Source: CAWHYG01 sp963833505
GTDB lineage: Bacteria; Eisenbacteria; RBG-16-71-46; CAIMUX01
Assembly (NCBI GenBank): GCA_963833505.1
Contig: CAWHYG010000004.1
Coordinates: 124,001-188,000, forward strand
Direction: 5' to 3'
DNA length: 64,000 nt
In this document: positions 15,979 through 25,521 of the stretch, in pieces
Position numbering within the stretch: position 1 is the first letter of the stretch
Layout of the letters: every line of letters begins with the position of its first letter
Made by a program: the position numbers and the translations under genes
Notes under the pieces: model-generated
What the model was told of the DNA's origin: nothing
What the model saw: only the letters and a program-made list of their open reading frames with translations
Databases searched by the model: none

Positions 15979-17489
15979 TGGCGACGGAAGGCACCACCGC
16001 GTTCTTCCCGAAGCGGCGCTCATCGGCCTCCGTCCTTCTAGTCGCGTCCGTGCTGGTGTTCGGCCCGACCCGCGCTGCGCCGCCGGCCGAGGCGCTTCCT
16101 GCTCCAGCCACGTTTGCGCCCACGATCCAGGCCAATGCCTTTCCGGCTCCGGCCGCCACGCTCGCGCCCGCGACCCAAGCCAGCGCGTTTCGTTCGCCGG
16201 CCGCGGCCGCGGTCGCGGCTCCGGCTTCGGCCGCCACGTTGGCGCCTGCGACCCGGGCCGACCCCTCTCCGGCTCCGGTCGCGCCCGCGACGTCGGCTCC
16301 TCCGGTCGATGACCTGATCAAGGAAGCGTTGTCCCGTTCGCCGTCCCTTGCCTCCCTGCGCGCGCAGGTCGAAGCCGCCCGCCGCATGACCGAGGTTCCC
16401 GGCCTGCCCGACCCCATGCTGGACCTGATACTCCAGGACGCGGGATTCCCGAGCTGGACGGTCGGGAGCCAGGAAATGTCGATGGTGGACGTCGAGCTCA
16501 GCCAGAAGATCCCGGGCCCGGGCAAGATCGCGCGCGAGCGCGCGGTCGATCGCGCCGCGGTCGGCACCGAAGAGGCCCGGCTGGAGCAGGCGCGGCGGTC
16601 GGTCGCGCTCGAGATCCGCACGCTCTATGCCCGACTCTACGCGAACGATCGCGAGCGGGAGTCGATCCTGTCGGGGCGCGCGTTGATGGACGGCCTCGAG
16701 CAGTCAGCCCTGGGGAGGTACCGGGCGGGCGCTGCGGACGAGGAGGCGGTTTTGAAGGCCCAGCTCTCGGCCTCCCGACTCGCCGAGCGGGAAAGCGATC
16801 TCGACGCGGAACGCATCGGCCTTGTGGCCGGCCTGAATCGGATCCTCGACCGCGCCGGAGATGCGCCCCTGGGCACGGTGGACTCGCTGCCGGCTCCGGC
16901 GCCGCTCCAGGGAAGCTGGGACAGCCTCGGCGTGTCCAACTCGGCGGCAGTGCAGGAAGCCCGGCAGGAAACGACGGTCGCGGGCGAAGAGGCGCAGCTC
17001 GAACGCGCCCGGCTCCGGCCCGATTTCACGGTCGGCGCGGGCATCGGACTCCGGGGTTCTCAGAGCCCGGTCGCGACCTTCCGCTTGGGGTTCGATCTGC
17101 CGCTCTGGGAGCGCCACCGTCTTCACTCCCAGATCAACGCGGCGGATCTGGACCGCGAGGCCCGAAAGCAGGACGAACGGCAGGCCGAGGCCGAAGCCCG
17201 CTCGTCGGCGGCACGTCTGGCCGGCGAGTGGAAGCGCTCGGAAGAGCAGACGGCACGGTACCGCGACGTCTTGATTCCTGAGTCGGAGGCGGCGCTGCGC
17301 GCGGCCCGCGCCTCGTTCGTCGCGGGCCGGGGCGACTTCACCACCGTGATCGAGGATTTCGAAGCGTGGCTCGATGCGCAGTCGGATCTGGCGAAGCGGG
17401 AGTCCGAGCGCTTCATCTCCTGGGCCGAGCTGGATGCGCTCACGACACCGGCCCCGGCTCCAGAACGCGCGGAACCGCGCGGAAGATGA
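15978..17489 (+). CDS. TolC/CusC-type outer membrane efflux protein
   Basis: A 503-residue outer-membrane channel of the OEP family, the exit duct of the tripartite metal pump encoded here. The start codon shares its A with the previous stop (TGATG). A signal peptide (SVLLVASVLVFGPTRAAPP) is followed by a long Pro/Ala repeat region, about residues 38-112, before the first helical part (LIKEALSRSPSLASLRAQVE). The two OEP halves follow, with long coiled helices (RRSVALEIRTLYARLYAND; EEAVLKAQLSASRLAERESD). The repeat region is unusual for TolC proteins and is made of 45-48-base units. Confidence 0.85.
   Translation: MATEGTTAFFPKRRSSASVLLVASVLVFGPTRAAPPAEALPAPATFAPTIQANAFPAPAATLAPATQASAFRSPAAAAVAAPASAATLAPATRADPSPAPVAPATSAPPVDDLIKEALSRSPSLASLRAQVEAARRMTEVPGLPDPMLDLILQDAGFPSWTVGSQEMSMVDVELSQKIPGPGKIARERAVDRAAVGTEEARLEQARRSVALEIRTLYARLYANDRERESILSGRALMDGLEQSALGRYRAGAADEEAVLKAQLSASRLAERESDLDAERIGLVAGLNRILDRAGDAPLGTVDSLPAPAPLQGSWDSLGVSNSAAVQEARQETTVAGEEAQLERARLRPDFTVGAGIGLRGSQSPVATFRLGFDLPLWERHRLHSQINAADLDREARKQDERQAEAEARSSAARLAGEWKRSEEQTARYRDVLIPESEAALRAARASFVAGRGDFTTVIEDFEAWLDAQSDLAKRESERFISWAELDALTTPAPAPERAEPRGR
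16090..16310 (+). repeat. 45-48-bp repeat coding a Pro/Ala linker in the TolC-like protein
   Basis: About four degenerate units of 45-48 bases, coding PAPATFAPTIQANAF, PAPAATLAPATQASAF, PASAATLAPATRADPS and PAPVAPATSAPP. All units keep frame. Confidence 0.7.
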
Positions 17490-17646
17490 GCCCGGGGAGC
17501 ATGGGCCCGCGGAATCGATGGGATGGCGGCGCGGGGGCGTCCCCCCGGAATCCATGAACCTGTGGGGACCGCGGAAGAACGCCCTGGGCGCGGCACGACC
17601 GGATCGCGGCGCCAAACCACGTCGCGGGACGAGGAACGGTGATCGA

Positions 17647-19302
17647 ATGAAACGGAACGCATGGACCGGAAGCGGAGAGATGAAACGCACGTTCCGAGGA
17701 ACCGATCGGCCTTCCCGGGCCCTCGTGCTCGTCGCATTGCTCCTGCTCGTCGTTGTTCTGTCGGCGGCCGGAGGCGGTTGCTCGCACGAGCGAAAACACC
17801 CGCAGCTCTATCACTGCCCCATGCATCCGACCTACGTCTCCGATCATCCCGGCGACTGCCCGATCTGCGGCATGCGGCTGGTCCCGATGAGCGCGGATTC
17901 CGCGAAGACCGCGGGAAGCCCTGCCGGCATGGGACCGGACAACACACGCGCCTCGAGGTCCGGCAGCCCCGGCACGACCGGCGCCGCTCCGCTCCCAGGC
18001 TCAAGATCGACGAGTGCGTCCCCCTCGACGAAAGGCCCCCGGCGGATCCTGTACTACCGGAGCCCGATGGATCCCTCCGTGACCTCTCCAGTTCCCGCCA
18101 AGGACCAGATGGGGATGGACTACGTCCCGGTCTACCCGGACGAAGTCCAGCCCCGGACCGGCATCCCGGATCACGCTCCGGTCACCGTCTCGGAAGAGGG
18201 CATGCGCCTGGCCGGGATCCGGACGGCGCCCGCTGCCCGCGGCACCCTGCATTTGGAAGTGCGCGCGGTCGGCTCGGTCACCCCGGACGAGCGCCGGATC
18301 CACTCTGTGATGACGCGGGTGTCGGGCTGGGTCGACAGCCTCTACGCCGGAACGACGGAGCAATACGTCCGTCAGGGACAGCCGCTCCTCCGGATTGACT
18401 CCCCGGATCTGCTGGCGAGCCAGACCGAATACCTCGAGGCGCAACGCGCCGCGCGCAGCCTCGGGTCATCGGCCAATCCTGAAGCCCGGCAGGGAGCCGA
18501 CGATCTCGTGCGGTCGGCGCGCCAGCGGCTCGAGCTGTTCGGCGTCCCGGAGAGCCTGATCGAAGAGCTCGACCGAACCGGCCGCCCGGAACGCGACGTC
18601 GTCTTGCCGGCGCCGGCCTCGGGCTATCTGACGGTGAAGTCGGTCCTGGCGGGCATGCGCGTCGAGCCGAAGACCGAGATCTTCCGGATCACCGACCTGT
18701 CCGAGGTCTGGGTCGAGGCGGACTTCTACGAGTACGAGGCGCACCTGCTCAAGCTCGGACAGGAGGCCGTCATCACGCTGCCCTATGATCCGGGCCGGAG
18801 CGTGACCGCGACGGTCGACTATGTCTACCCGCTGCTCGACGAAGCCAGCCGGACGATCCGGGTCCGCTTGAGGGCGCCCAATCCCGATCTCCTGCTCAAG
18901 CCGGGCATGTACGCCAACGTCAGCCTGGCGGTGGATAGCGCCCCCGGGATCAGCGTGCCGGACAACGCCGTCATGGATACCGGAGAACGCAAGCTCGTCT
19001 TTGTCCAGACGGCTCCGGGACAGTTCTCTCCGCGCGCCGTCGAGGTGGGCGCCCGTGGGCAGGGGCAGGCGCTCATCTTGAGCGGCCTGGCGGAAGGCGA
19101 TGTCGTCGCGATCGAGGCCAACTTCCTGCTCGACTCGGAGTCCCGGATCCGCGCGGCGTTCGCGGACGATTCCGACTCCGGGGCCGTTCGCGGCGCGCCC
19201 TCCGGGACATCGCAGAAATCTTCGGGAGACGGCAGCACGACGTTCGGCAGCAGGGGCTCCGCTCCCGGAGGCGGCGGTTCCACGTCCGGAAGCGGCCGAT
19301 GA
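17647..19302 (+). CDS. RND efflux periplasmic adaptor (CusB type) with heavy-metal-binding domains
   Basis: A 551-residue membrane-fusion protein linking the RND pump to the TolC channel. The N-terminus has a lipoprotein-like signal (LLLLVVVLSAAGGGC, Cys near residue 40). A heavy-metal-binding domain YHCPMHPTYVSDHPGDCPIC, GMRLVPM follows, then a second variant, YYRSPMDPSVTSPVPAKDQM, GMDYVPVY, as in CusB-family proteins. The lipoyl/barrel-sandwich and coiled-coil part (VSGWVDSLYAGTTEQYVRQG; TEYLEAQRAARSLG) and the beta-barrel (LSEVWVEADFYEYEA) come next. The ATG at 17647 is preferred (GAGGA upstream); ATG 17680 is a second option. The stop overlaps the start of the pump gene (ATGA). The final 30 residues are Ser/Gly-rich. 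Confidence 0.85.
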   Translation: MKRNAWTGSGEMKRTFRGTDRPSRALVLVALLLLVVVLSAAGGGCSHERKHPQLYHCPMHPTYVSDHPGDCPICGMRLVPMSADSAKTAGSPAGMGPDNTRASRSGSPGTTGAAPLPGSRSTSASPSTKGPRRILYYRSPMDPSVTSPVPAKDQMGMDYVPVYPDEVQPRTGIPDHAPVTVSEEGMRLAGIRTAPAARGTLHLEVRAVGSVTPDERRIHSVMTRVSGWVDSLYAGTTEQYVRQGQPLLRIDSPDLLASQTEYLEAQRAARSLGSSANPEARQGADDLVRSARQRLELFGVPESLIEELDRTGRPERDVVLPAPASGYLTVKSVLAGMRVEPKTEIFRITDLSEVWVEADFYEYEAHLLKLGQEAVITLPYDPGRSVTATVDYVYPLLDEASRTIRVRLRAPNPDLLLKPGMYANVSLAVDSAPGISVPDNAVMDTGERKLVFVQTAPGQFSPRAVEVGARGQGQALILSGLAEGDVVAIEANFLLDSESRIRAAFADDSDSGAVRGAPSGTSQKSSGDGSTTFGSRGSAPGGGGSTSGSGR

Positions 19303-22300
19303 TCCGGAAGATCATCGGCTTCTCCGCCCGCAACAAGGTGCTCGTCCTGCTCGGCGTCGCGGCGGCCGTTTTTTTCGCGATCCACGCCCTCAAGATCATC
19401 CGGCTGGACGCGCTCCCCGATCTGTCCGACACCCAGGTCATCGTCTATTCCCGCTGGGATCGATCCCCGGACATCATCGAGAACCAGGTCACCTATCCCA
19501 TCGTCTCCGCGCTCCTGGGCGCACCCCGGGTGAAAGCGGTGCGCGGCTTCTCCGACTTCGGCTTCTCCTACGTCTACGTGATCTTCCAGGACGGCACCGA
19601 CATCTACTGGGCCCGCTCCCGGGTGCTGGAGTACCTGTCCAAGGTCCAGGCGCACTTCCCCGAAGGAGTGCGGACGGAGCTGGGCCCGGATGCCAGCGGC
19701 GTCGGCTGGGTGTTCGAGTACGCCCTGGTGGACAAGAGCGGCACGCATTCGCCGGAAGAGCTGCGATCGCTCCAGGACTGGACGCTCCGGTACGCGATCC
19801 AGTCGGTCCCGGGAGTGGCCGAGGTCGCCTCGATCGGCGGGTTCGTCAAGCAGTACCAGATCACGGTCGATCCGAACCGGCTGGCCGCCTACGGCATCCC
19901 CTTGAGCCAGGTGGTCGATGCCGTGCGGAAGTCGAACGACGAATCCGGCGGCCGGCTGATCGAGTGGTCGGGCGCGGAATACATGGTGCGCGGCCGCGGA
20001 TACGCCGGCTCGGTGGAGGACTTCGAACAGACGGTCGTGAAGGCGACGGCCGGCGGCGTTCCCGTGCTGCTCCGGGACGTCGCACGCGTGGAGATCGGCC
20101 CGGAGATCCGGCGCGGCGTCGCCGACCTCGACGGCACCGGCGATCACGCCGGCGGGATCGTGGTCATGCGGCAGGGAGAAAACGCCCTCAACGTCATCGG
20201 ACGGGTCAAGGCGCGGCTGCGCGAGCTGTCCCCCTCGCTGCCGAAAGGCGTGGAGATCGTCACCACCTACGATCGCTCCGGGCTGATCACGCGCGCCCTC
20301 CACACCTTGAAGCACGAGCTGTTGCTCGAGATGATCATCGTCTCGCTCGTCATCCTGCTCTTCCTCTGGCACGTGCCCTCGGCGATCGTGCCGATCCTCA
20401 CCATTCCGATCTCGGTGGTCATCGCCTTCATTCCGCTGCTCTTGTTCGGCGTCACGGTCAACATCATGTCCCTGGCCGGCATCGCCATCTCGATCGGCGT
20501 GCTCGTGGACGGCGCGATCGTCGAGGTCGAAAACGCCTACAACAAGCTGCAGCTCTGGGAGGCGGGAGGCCGCCAGGGAGATTTCCATCGGGTCCGGCTG
20601 GAAGCTCTGCAGGAGGTCGGGCCGTCCGTCTTCTTTTCCCTTCTCGTCATCGCGGTCGCCTTCCTGCCCATCTTCGCCCTGGTGGATCAGGAAGGCCGGC
20701 TCATGCGGCCGCTGGCCTGGTCGAAGAACCTGACCATGGCGATCGCCGCCGTGCTCGCCATCACGCTGGACCCGGCGATGCGCATGCTCTTCACCCGGAT
20801 GGATCCGTTCGTCTTCCGGCCGCGCTGGCTGGCCCGGTCGCTGACCACGCTCGCGGTCGGCACCTATCACGCCGAGGAGCGCCATCCGATCAGCCGCGTC
20901 CTCTTCCGGATCTACGAGCCCGCCTGCCGCTTCGTGCTCCGCCGGCCGGTTCTGATCGTGGGACTGGCGCTGGCGCTCGTGGCCGCCAGCATCCCGGCCT
21001 ATTTCCACCTTGGAACGGAGTTCATGCCGCCCTTGCACGAGGGCACGATCCTCTTCATGCCGACGACTCTGCCGGGCATCTCGGTGGATCAGGCCCAGGA
21101 TCTGCTGCAAAGCCAGGATCAGGCGCTCAAGTCCTTCCCGGAAGTCGAAAGCGTCTTCGGCAAGGCCGGGCGGGCCGAGACTTCGACCGATCCAGCACCC
21201 CTTTCCATGATGGAGACGACCGTGGTCCTGAAGCCGGAGGACCAGTGGCGGCCGCGGGCGCGCTGGTACTCCGCTTGGCTGCCCCGCTGGATCCAGCCGC
21301 TGGTGCGGCCCATCTGGCCCGACCGCATCTCGTGGGACGCCTTGATCGACGAGATGGATCGGAAGCTCCAGATCCCCGGAGTGACGAACGCCTGGACGAT
21401 GCCGATCAAGGCCCGGATCGACATGCTCTCCACCGGCATCCGGACGCCGATCGGGATCAAGATCCTCGGGTCCGATCCCAAGGAGATCGAGCGGATCGGC
21501 ACGCGGATCGAGGGCATCATCCGCGGAATTCCCGGCGCCCGCAGCGTCTTCGCGGAACGGGCGGCCGGAGGCTATTTCGTCGACATCACTCCAAGGCGCG
21601 ACGAGCTGGCGCGCTACGGGCTGACGATCGACGACGTTCAAACCGTCATCATGACCGCGATCGGCGGCCAGAACGTGACGACCACGATCGAAGGACGCGA
21701 GCGCTATCCCGTGAACGTGCGTTACCCCAGGGAGCTGCGCGACGATCCCGAAACGCTCGGTCGCGTCCTCGTGGCGACGCCGGACGGGGCGCAGATTCCG
21801 CTGGCCCAGGTGGCGGACATCCAGGTCACGGACGGCCCCGGCATGATCCGCGACGAGAACGGCTTCGTGGCCGGCTATGTCTACGTGGACGTGAGCGGGC
21901 GCGACCTCGGAAGCTTCGTTGCCGAGGCGAAGAAGGCGGTCGATCGGGAGCTGGCGCTTCCGCCGGGAATCGTCGTCCAGTGGAGCGGCCAGTTCGAGAA
22001 CATGATCCGCGTGAAGGAGCGGCTGCGGCTCGTCGTGCCGCTCACCCTGGCTCTGATCTTCATCCTTCTCTATGCGAACACCCGGTCGATCATGAAGACC
22101 CTCACCGTCCTTCTCGCCGTGCCCTTTTCCGCGATCGGGGCCATCTGGCTCTTTCACTTCCTTCACTACAACGTGTCCATCGCGGCCTGGGTCGGCATGA
22201 TAGCCCTGCTCGGCCTGGATGCCGAAACCGGGGTCTTCATGCTGCTGTTCCTCGACCTGTCCTACGAGGACGCCCGGAAGCGCGGCCTGCTCACCAGCCT

Positions 22301-22553
22301 TGCGGGGCTGGACCAGGCGATCCTCCACGGGGCGGTCAAGCGCGTGCGCCCCAAGATGATGACCGTGACGGCGGCGTTCGTCGGGCTTCTGCCTGTGATG
22401 TGGTCGACCGGGACCGGGGCGGACGTCATGAAGCGGATCGCGGCCCCCATGATCGGGGGCCTCATCACCTCCTTTCTGCTTGAGCTGCTCGTCTATCCGG
22501 CCGTTTACAAGATGTGGAAGCAAAGGACCGAGCTGCGGGACCTCCCGACTTGA
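19299..22553 (+). CDS. Heavy-metal RND efflux pump (CusA/CzcA family)
   Basis: A 1084-residue inner-membrane proton/metal antiporter of the HME-RND group. N-terminal IGFSARNKVLVLLGVAAAVF is the first membrane helix; DALPDLSDTQVIVYSRWDR is typical of metal pumps. The helix-4 motif IGVLVDGAIVEVENAYNKL is nearer CusA (copper/silver) than CzcA. Two large periplasmic loops lie between about residues 35-335 and 560-860. Company with two CusB-like metal-binding domains and a metal-binding protein supports monovalent copper or silver as substrate, by inference. It starts within an ATGA overlap with the adaptor gene and is the last gene of the operon. Confidence 0.9.
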   Translation: MIRKIIGFSARNKVLVLLGVAAAVFFAIHALKIIRLDALPDLSDTQVIVYSRWDRSPDIIENQVTYPIVSALLGAPRVKAVRGFSDFGFSYVYVIFQDGTDIYWARSRVLEYLSKVQAHFPEGVRTELGPDASGVGWVFEYALVDKSGTHSPEELRSLQDWTLRYAIQSVPGVAEVASIGGFVKQYQITVDPNRLAAYGIPLSQVVDAVRKSNDESGGRLIEWSGAEYMVRGRGYAGSVEDFEQTVVKATAGGVPVLLRDVARVEIGPEIRRGVADLDGTGDHAGGIVVMRQGENALNVIGRVKARLRELSPSLPKGVEIVTTYDRSGLITRALHTLKHELLLEMIIVSLVILLFLWHVPSAIVPILTIPISVVIAFIPLLLFGVTVNIMSLAGIAISIGVLVDGAIVEVENAYNKLQLWEAGGRQGDFHRVRLEALQEVGPSVFFSLLVIAVAFLPIFALVDQEGRLMRPLAWSKNLTMAIAAVLAITLDPAMRMLFTRMDPFVFRPRWLARSLTTLAVGTYHAEERHPISRVLFRIYEPACRFVLRRPVLIVGLALALVAASIPAYFHLGTEFMPPLHEGTILFMPTTLPGISVDQAQDLLQSQDQALKSFPEVESVFGKAGRAETSTDPAPLSMMETTVVLKPEDQWRPRARWYSAWLPRWIQPLVRPIWPDRISWDALIDEMDRKLQIPGVTNAWTMPIKARIDMLSTGIRTPIGIKILGSDPKEIERIGTRIEGIIRGIPGARSVFAERAAGGYFVDITPRRDELARYGLTIDDVQTVIMTAIGGQNVTTTIEGRERYPVNVRYPRELRDDPETLGRVLVATPDGAQIPLAQVADIQVTDGPGMIRDENGFVAGYVYVDVSGRDLGSFVAEAKKAVDRELALPPGIVVQWSGQFENMIRVKERLRLVVPLTLALIFILLYANTRSIMKTLTVLLAVPFSAIGAIWLFHFLHYNVSIAAWVGMIALLGLDAETGVFMLLFLDLSYEDARKRGLLTSLAGLDQAILHGAVKRVRPKMMTVTAAFVGLLPVMWSTGTGADVMKRIAAPMIGGLITSFLLELLVYPAVYKMWKQRTELRDLPT

Positions 22554-22668
22554 GAAGCGTTCTCGTTTTTCAGCTCGGGGCCGCACGCTGACTCAAGGGT
22601 CCGGGTCCGCCGACCGCGGCGGACATGAATGTCGGTACGGCCAAGCGTCTTGGGACAGGAGCAAGCTC

Positions 22669-24780
22669 ATGAGATTCTCCCATCATTTCAGCCCTGCATC
22701 GTCCTGCCTGGCGCGTTGTCTGGCGGGACTTTCCCTCGCTGGCGCCATCGCCGCCGTCGGGATCCTGCCGGCGATCAGCGCCGCTCAGCCCGCCCGCGTC
22801 CGGGATCAGGTCTACGGCGACATCCACACCTGCCAGTGGAGCGAAGGAGACTGGACCTCCAGCCAGATCCCCATTCCCGGATGCGTGACCTTCCCGGGAG
22901 GCGTCACCACGGGCCCGGGCAACACCTACTTCGCCGACTCGCTCATCTGCAGCCAGGTCGCCGACGGATGGCGCTGGACCGTGACGATTCCCGGCGGGCA
23001 CACGATCAACTGGAGCACCAACAACTTCCCGATCGGGATCCAGGTCTGCGCCCAGATCTTCTACGCGGCGGGCCAGCAGGGACCTCTCAGCGTGCACGTG
23101 GACATGAAACAGGACCGGATCACGGTCTCGAGCCAGACCGGCAACCGCGTGCTCTACAACGGTCCCTACAGCTCGTTTCATCCCAGGCAGCAGGGCTTCG
23201 TGCTCACCGAAGCCATGCGGTGCGGGATGGTCGTCCCGCTTCCCACCGGAGCGTGCTGCGACCTCGCAACCGGCACCTGCGTGGTTCTGACCGAGCAGGA
23301 TTGCGGTTCGCAGCCCTATCCGCATCAGTACCTGGGCGACAACACGGTCTGCGATCCGAATCCGTGTCCGCCTCCGACCGGAGCGTGCTGCTTCCACGAC
23401 GGGAGCTGCCAGATCCTCACCCAGGCCGCCTGCATGCAGGGCAACGGAACCTGGCTCGGCTACAACACGGTTTGCGTTCCCAATCCGTGCCCGCAGCCGA
23501 CCGGCGCCTGCTGCTTCCATGACGGCCACTGCACGATCCTCACCCAAGCCGACTGCCAGGCCCAGGGCGGCACGTGGCTGGGGATGGACTCGGTGTGCAA
23601 CCCGAATCCGTGCCAGCAGCCCACCGGCGCCTGCTGTTTCCATGACGGTCACTGCGTGATCCTCACGCAGGCCGACTGCCAGGCTCAGGGCGGCGTGTGG
23701 CAGGGCATGGACTCCATCTGCAGTCCGAATCCCTGCACGCAGCCGAACGGGGCCTGCTGCTTCCACGACGGCCATTGCACGATCCTGACCCAGGCCGCCT
23801 GCACGCAGCAGGGTGGCGTCTGGCAGGGAATGGACACGGTCTGCAACCCCAATCCCTGCCCGCAGCCCACCGGCGCTTGCTGCTTCCACGACGGCTCGTG
23901 CCAGATCCTGACCCAGGCCGCCTGCCAGCAGCAGGGAGGCGTGTGGCAGGGAATGGACACCTCATGCAGCCCGAATCCCTGCACGCAGCCGAACGGGGCC
24001 TGCTGCTTCCACGACGGCCATTGCACGATCCTGACCCAGTCGGCCTGCTCGGAGCAGGGAGGCGTCTGGCAGGGGATCGACACGATCTGCAACCCCAACC
24101 CGTGCCCGCAGCCCACCGGGGCCTGCTGCTTCCATGACGGCACCTGCAAGATCCTGAACCAGGCGGACTGCACCCAGCAGGGGGGCGTCTGGCAGGGGAT
24201 GGGCACCTCGTGCAGTCCGAATCCCTGCACACAGCCGAACGGGGCCTGCTGCTTCCGGGACGGGAGCTGCAAGATCCTGGACCAGAACGACTGCACCCAG
24301 CAGGGGGGCGTCTGGCAGGGAATCGACACCTCGTGCACGCCGAATCCGTGCCCGCAGCCGACCGGCGCCTGCTGCTTCCACGATGGAACCTGCAAGCTCC
24401 TGAATCAGGCCGACTGCCAGCAGCAGGGAGGCGTGTATCAAGGCGACTTCACGGTCTGCAATCCGGATCCGTGTCCCCAACCGACCGGCGCCTGCTGCTT
24501 CCACGATGGAACCTGCAAGGTCCTCACGCAGGGCGACTGCACGCAGCAGGGCGGCATGTGGCAGGGCATGGACACCTCCTGCACGCCGAATCCGTGTCCG
24601 CAGCCGACCGGCGCCTGCTGCTTCCCCGACGGGAGCTGCCAGGTGCTGGCACAGGCGCAGTGTCTGGCCGAGGGCGGCGTCTATCAGGGTAACGATGTGC
24701 CCTGCGTGCCGAACCCTTGCCCGAAACCGGTACCAGTTCAGAAGACCACGTGGGGCCAGATCAAACAGAGCTACCGCTGA
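22669..24780 (+). CDS. Secreted 6-Cys-repeat protein A with WG-K-R tail
   Basis: A 703-residue exported protein. Start at 22669 follows ACAGGAG; a signal peptide ends near GILPAISAAQ. Residues about 43-190 form a unique domain (PARVRDQVYGDIHTCQWSEG; GGHTINWSTNNFPIGI). From about residue 195 to 680 it is a tandem array of about a dozen units of 38-41 residues with consensus TGACCFHDGxCxILTQxxC, then QQGGVWQGMDTxCxPNPC: six Cys per unit, suggesting disulfide-locked beads. It ends PVQKTTWGQIKQSYR. The next gene (25522) is a full-length paralogue. Function is unknown; surface adhesion or stalk formation is a guess. Confidence 0.8.
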   Translation: MRFSHHFSPASSCLARCLAGLSLAGAIAAVGILPAISAAQPARVRDQVYGDIHTCQWSEGDWTSSQIPIPGCVTFPGGVTTGPGNTYFADSLICSQVADGWRWTVTIPGGHTINWSTNNFPIGIQVCAQIFYAAGQQGPLSVHVDMKQDRITVSSQTGNRVLYNGPYSSFHPRQQGFVLTEAMRCGMVVPLPTGACCDLATGTCVVLTEQDCGSQPYPHQYLGDNTVCDPNPCPPPTGACCFHDGSCQILTQAACMQGNGTWLGYNTVCVPNPCPQPTGACCFHDGHCTILTQADCQAQGGTWLGMDSVCNPNPCQQPTGACCFHDGHCVILTQADCQAQGGVWQGMDSICSPNPCTQPNGACCFHDGHCTILTQAACTQQGGVWQGMDTVCNPNPCPQPTGACCFHDGSCQILTQAACQQQGGVWQGMDTSCSPNPCTQPNGACCFHDGHCTILTQSACSEQGGVWQGIDTICNPNPCPQPTGACCFHDGTCKILNQADCTQQGGVWQGMGTSCSPNPCTQPNGACCFRDGSCKILDQNDCTQQGGVWQGIDTSCTPNPCPQPTGACCFHDGTCKLLNQADCQQQGGVYQGDFTVCNPDPCPQPTGACCFHDGTCKVLTQGDCTQQGGMWQGMDTSCTPNPCPQPTGACCFPDGSCQVLAQAQCLAEGGVYQGNDVPCVPNPCPKPVPVQKTTWGQIKQSYR

Positions 24781-25521
24781 CGATCGGCGGTGACGTCGAG
24801 CGGATTCGTCGATCCGTTTGAGTCGGCCCCGGGGGAGCCTCGGCGCCCCCGGGGCTTCGTTCGCCCGCTCGAACCCGCCGGGTTGCGGATGTCTACCCGC
24901 TGGGATCCCGGCGCCGGGACCGACCGCCACGGAGATCGGCCCGCATTGGATGCCTCCTGGCAGGAGGGTGGGCCTCCGGCCAGAAAAAATATTCTTGGGT
25001 CGGCCACAGCAGGTCTCAGCGGACACCCCCGTTCTGACACCCGTAAGCGATCAAAATGAGCCTATCGATCTCGATAAATGGGACTTCGGCTCCATTCCCG
25101 GCCGCCGCCGGAAGGCAGGATGGACGCGACCAAGTCCTCATCGTCGCGCCACGGGAGCTCTTACCGGCAAGATGACATTCTGTCTAATCTTTGACGGTGT
25201 AACCTGTTATGGGGACTTGCCGGATCCTTCGGTGAGCCGCGACCTGAACCTCGCACCGAATCTCGCACAGAGCTGAGAAGTAGCGACTCTTCAAGAACAT
25301 GGTGCTTTCTGGTCCGTTCCGACGTCCACGATAATAGACTGAATCTCATAATCTGGTCCGAATTGCCGGCCAATTAATAGTCGTCCACGGTCTCACATGG
25401 CTTTTACCTCTTCCCATAGCGTTCCGAATCTGCTAAACTTGTCCTTGGTGGATTCCCAGTGAAAGCGCCGGGGATGGCACCAAGGGTCACTCAACGCGGC
25501 GGCTGAAGTAGGAGATCGCCT
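24781..25521. other. Intergenic region between the two 6-Cys-repeat genes
   Basis: About 740 bases. Beyond the terminator (24826-24861) the second half (about 25060-25450) is clearly more AT-rich than its surroundings and should hold the promoter of the second gene. No gene or RNA is recognised. Confidence 0.5.
24826..24861 (+). terminator. Terminator after secreted protein A
   Basis: GCCCCGGGGG, loop, CCCCCGGGGC: a perfect 10-bp stem followed by TTCGTT, about 45 bases after the stop codon. Confidence 0.7.

Noticed and set aside
18825..22586. 1253-residue minus-strand ORF opposite the RND pump
   Set aside because: Antisense shadow of the pump and adaptor genes; rich in Arg, Asp, His and Gly with no domain.
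24781..25521. Small ORFs in the AT-richer gap
   Set aside because: They lack ribosome binding sites, hydrophobic patterns or family motifs.
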